Shown piece by piece: positions 61,798-64,000 of a stretch of 64,000 nucleotides of DNA. The stretch comes from Reichenbachiella sp. 5M10. Its GTDB lineage: Bacteria > Bacteroidota > Bacteroidia > Cytophagales > Cyclobacteriaceae. Positions within the stretch are counted from its first letter, which is position 1. Each line of letters opens with the position of its first letter. The stretch covers positions 4,566,785-4,630,784 of the forward strand of contig NZ_MDGR01000007.1 in assembly GCF_002742335.1 (NCBI RefSeq). Reading direction: 5' to 3'. Under the pieces are notes generated by a model that did not search any database, had not been told where the DNA came from, and was given only the letters and a program-made list of their open reading frames with translations. A program made the translations under genes and the position numbers.

Positions 61798-63504
61798 TCA
61801 ATTGAGGTTTGTCTTCTCACAAACTCTAAGGTCTTTGATCATTAGTTGCAAGGTCGTCTCCCCTCTGAAGTGATTCTCTTCGATAGTATAGATGATATCA
61901 AAGGGGGCACTAACTAGCTCTTCGTAGGAGCTCATGCCAAAACCAATAGCATCAAAGACCATACTCCCGTTTTGTTTGATCGCCAATTTGAGATGTTTTT
62001 CCTTGAGGACTCGAGGTGCTGTATGTAGTGTTACTCCTCGGCTGACAAATACTGGCTGCATATTCCCTGGTCCAAATGGCCCCATCTGTTTCAAGATACT
62101 ATTGAATTTTGGTGAAATCTCATCTAACGATAGCTCCATGTCAATGAGGACTTTTTCGATTTTGTCTTCAGGCTTGATTACTTCACTTACTTTTTGCTCA
62201 AACGTTTCTTTGAATTTTTTCAATTGAGATTTCTTCATGGTGAGGCCAGCAGCATATTTGTGTCCACCAAATTGTTCCAGATGTTCGCTACATGCTTCGA
62301 TGGCTGCATAGACATTGAAGCCTTCGATCGATCTAGCAGATCCAGTGATCAGGTTATTAGATTCAGTGAGGATGATAGTGGGACGATAGTAATGCTCGAT
62401 ACAGCGGGAAGCGACGATACCGATGATGCCTTTGTGCCAGTCTTTTTTGAATAGTACTGTTGTATTGTTGTTTGGGTCCCCTTTAGCGATGAGATCCAGC
62501 GCCTCCTTTGTTATGGATTCATCGTAAGACTTTCTTTCTTCGTTTTCTAGATTGAGTTTTTCAGCAAAAACCTTGGCCGCCTCGAGGGAGTTTTGTGTGA
62601 GAAGATCGAGAGCAGCATCAGCATGACTGATACGGCCAGCGGCATTGATCCGAGGCCCGATTCCAAATACCACATTGGATATGGTCAGTGGAGTTTTTAA
62701 CCCTGCTTTGGTGATGAGAGCGCTGAGTCCAGGGACAGGGTGGGAATTTAATTTTTTCAAACCAAAGAAAGCCAAGGTTCGGTTTTCCCCAGTGATAGGG
62801 ACGATGTCTGATGCGATACTTACAGCCACTAGATCCAAAAATTGTAACAGTTGATTTTCATCAATCCCATTTTGAATACTAAAGGCCTCCATTAGCTTAT
62901 AACCAATCCCACACCCAGACAGTTCTTCATAAGGATAATCACAGTCAGGTTGTTTGGGGTCTAAGATAGCGACTGCTGGAGGGAGTACAGGGCCAGGCAA
63001 GTGATGATCACAGATGATTGTATCGATATGATTGGCTGCAGCATGACTGATGGTTTGGACAGCACGTATTCCACAATCCAAGGTGATGATTAGGTCCATT
63101 CGATGTTCGATAGCCCAGTCCATGGCCTTCATAGAGACGCCGTAGCCTTCGGTGTACCGGTCGGGTATATAGGTGAAAAGGTTTGAACTGAATGTTTTCA
63201 AAAAACTATAGACGAGAGCGACGGATGTCGTCCCATCGACATCATAGTCGCCGTAGATGAGGATTTTTTCATTGTTGAAGATGGCCTGGGTCAGACGCTC
63301 TACAGCGATAGACATATTCTTCATATCAAAGGGATCATGACTATCTGTTAGTTCAGGCCGAAAGAATGCTTTGGCTTCATCATAGTTTGAAATCCCTCGT
63401 TGTACCAATAGACCAGCAAGGTGCTGACCAATATGCAGAGATTCTTGTAGCGTAGTGACAAGAGACGGATCGGGAGTCTCTTGAATGACCCATTGTTTGT
63501 TCAT
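61798..63504 (-). CDS. recJ: Single-stranded-DNA-specific exonuclease RecJ
   Basis: 5'-3' ssDNA exonuclease of recombination and mismatch repair. DHH-DHHA1 architecture in 568 residues: motif GDYDVDGTTS (85-94) with D86/D88/D90, DCGIRA (143-148), the DHH triad D166-H167-H168 (ICDHHLP), and DHHA1 segment SRCIEHYYRPTIIL, GSARSIEGFNVYAA, QFGGHKYAAGLT. Start ATG 63504 gives the usual N-terminus (QWVIQETPDPSLV). A TAGATTTG element lies only 5 nt upstream of this start. Confidence 0.97.
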   Translation of the reverse strand: MNKQWVIQETPDPSLVTTLQESLHIGQHLAGLLVQRGISNYDEAKAFFRPELTDSHDPFDMKNMSIAVERLTQAIFNNEKILIYGDYDVDGTTSVALVYSFLKTFSSNLFTYIPDRYTEGYGVSMKAMDWAIEHRMDLIITLDCGIRAVQTISHAAANHIDTIICDHHLPGPVLPPAVAILDPKQPDCDYPYEELSGCGIGYKLMEAFSIQNGIDENQLLQFLDLVAVSIASDIVPITGENRTLAFFGLKKLNSHPVPGLSALITKAGLKTPLTISNVVFGIGPRINAAGRISHADAALDLLTQNSLEAAKVFAEKLNLENEERKSYDESITKEALDLIAKGDPNNNTTVLFKKDWHKGIIGIVASRCIEHYYRPTIILTESNNLITGSARSIEGFNVYAAIEACSEHLEQFGGHKYAAGLTMKKSQLKKFKETFEQKVSEVIKPEDKIEKVLIDMELSLDEISPKFNSILKQMGPFGPGNMQPVFVSRGVTLHTAPRVLKEKHLKLAIKQNGSMVFDAIGFGMSSYEELVSAPFDIIYTIEENHFRGETTLQLMIKDLRVCEKTNLN

Positions 63505-63508
63505 ATGG

Positions 63509-63516
63509 CAAATCTA
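63509..63516 (-). promoter_or_regulatory. TAGATTTG element just upstream of recJ
   Basis: Exact -7 consensus match (minus strand, 63516 to 63509) with its end 4 nt before the recJ ATG. If used, the transcript would begin at or next to the start codon, giving an almost leaderless mRNA. No clear -33 TTG is seen, so chance is possible. Confidence 0.3.
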
Positions 63517-63757
63517 ATATGAGATTGTACAGATTACACCTTCTCTCTTGCTACTCTACTAATATAAGAAACTATAGGTGATTCATGACTTTAGAAGAGT
63601 ATAGATATCGTGATAGGAATCACACGAGTCGAGCTTTTATGCCTCCTCAAAATTACTTTCATATGTAAGTAATTGCGAGTCATGCAGTTGCGTGATGGTT
63701 GTTTGTTTTTATGCAATTATTTGTTTGTGGTGTTAGGAAAAGTGGCGTCGGGTGTTC

Positions 63758-63781
63758 TATCTTTGCGTCCCGTTAAGGGAT
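63758..63781 (+). promoter_or_regulatory. First copy of a TATCTTTG promoter block (P1)
   Basis: TATCTTTG (63758-63765) matches the TAnnTTTG -7 consensus, followed by CGTCCCGTTAAGGGA. The same 22-nt stretch, including the TCTTTGCGTCCCGTTAAGGG core, recurs at 63927. G/C-rich initial transcript next to a perfect -7 is typical of strong stable-RNA promoters in this phylum. Confidence 0.6.
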
Positions 63782-63926
63782 AAGGGGACGAAAGGTTTCC
63801 GGATTATTTAGTGATATGCCGATGAAGAATGGGTTTAATGTTTTGGTTTTCAGCTGTATGCTAGGGGGCTAAAAGTAATTAAAAATAAACTTCTGAATTG
63901 GTTGGGATTTGGAGAAAGCATTCGCT

Positions 63927-63950
63927 TATCTTTGCGTCCCGTTAAGGGGA
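63927..63950 (+). promoter_or_regulatory. Second copy of the TATCTTTG promoter block (P2)
   Basis: TATCTTTG (63927-63934) plus CGTCCCGTTAAGGG, an exact repeat of P1 shifted by 169 bp. A -33-like TTG is at 63902-63904 (22-bp spacing). Downstream sequence to 64000 is non-coding (AAAGCGACAATAGGTTG...), consistent with an rRNA-type leader continuing beyond the window. Confidence 0.6.
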
Positions 63951-64000
63951 AAGCGACAATAGGTTGCTGGAAAATTTTGATGATAAGGTTGAGTGATAAG

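Larger units (their letters stand above)
63505..64000. other. 496-bp region upstream of recJ to the window edge
   Basis: No substantial gene. A 27-codon frame at 63585-63668 (ATG to TAA, MTLEEYRYRDRNHTSRAFMP...) has no match I recognise and may be chance. The right half holds two promoter-like blocks (63758 and 63927) pointing right, described separately. No tRNA fold is visible before the edge. Confidence 0.6.

Overview
The window looks like chromosomal DNA of a gliding Bacteroidota, most likely a marine member of the Cytophagales (Reichenbachiella/Fulvivirga-like). This is inferred from the porP-gldK-gldL-gldM-gldN type IX secretion (T9SS) cluster, a PorW/SprE lipoprotein, a protein with a T9SS C-terminal sorting domain, TAnnTTTG-type -7 promoter elements, an atp operon without atpD/atpC, and several TTG/GTG starts with weak Shine-Dalgarno sequences. 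The genus is not certain. Almost all of the window is ordinary, densely coding chromosome. I see no insertion sequence, prophage, CRISPR array or tRNA gene.

Layout. 0-14 kb: lipA (cut by the window edge), an outer-membrane protein, cysS, a CPA2-type antiporter, an SDR39U1 epimerase, a tight LOG/lytic transglycosylase/uvrA group, a rhomboid-like membrane protein, and a LytS/LytTR two-component pair. 14.7-23.7 kb: a single 9-kb gene for a 3008-residue secreted protein with seven 293-residue repeats, a kelch-like segment, cadherin-like domains and a T9SS sorting domain. A 546-bp intergenic region follows it, with terminators and four evenly spaced ACACGTGT palindromes. 24-30.5 kb: a small helical protein, hemW, an Omp85 protein, a WecA/MraY-like transferase, a DUF4271 protein and hemD. 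30.6-36.2 kb: porP/sprF-like gene and gldKLMN, closed by a strong terminator. 36.4-40.8 kb: a one-component hybrid histidine kinase divergent from an Ig-like lipoprotein gene. 40.9-47.6 kb (minus strand): porW/sprE, a class A penicillin-binding protein and uvrC. 47.7-54.5 kb: M23 peptidase, bactofilin, atpZ-like gene, a small membrane protein, then atpBEFHAG. 54.6-59.5 kb: a UbiA-like membrane protein and a methyltransferase, then an ECF sigma factor, a membrane-anchored partner, a DUF4097-like surface protein and two outer-membrane proteins. 59.5-63.5 kb (minus strand): recJ, lptB and a GH3 family gene. The last 0.5 kb holds two copies of a probable stable-RNA-type promoter pointing off the right end.

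How the genes fit together. The main theme is the cell envelope. GldKLMN, PorP/SprF-like and PorW form much of a T9SS, and the giant repeat protein carries the signal for that machine. The class A PBP, M23 peptidase, bactofilin, lytic transglycosylase, WecA-like transferase, Omp85 and LptB build or remodel wall and outer membrane. The ECF cluster looks like an envelope-responsive regulon with its own outer-membrane outputs.

The least explained material is the periodic repeat array in the giant protein (with two nearly identical, mosaic repeats), the CACGTG palindrome array behind it, the UbiA-like/methyltransferase pair, the ECF operon, and strong hairpins inside the 5' part of the atp operon.
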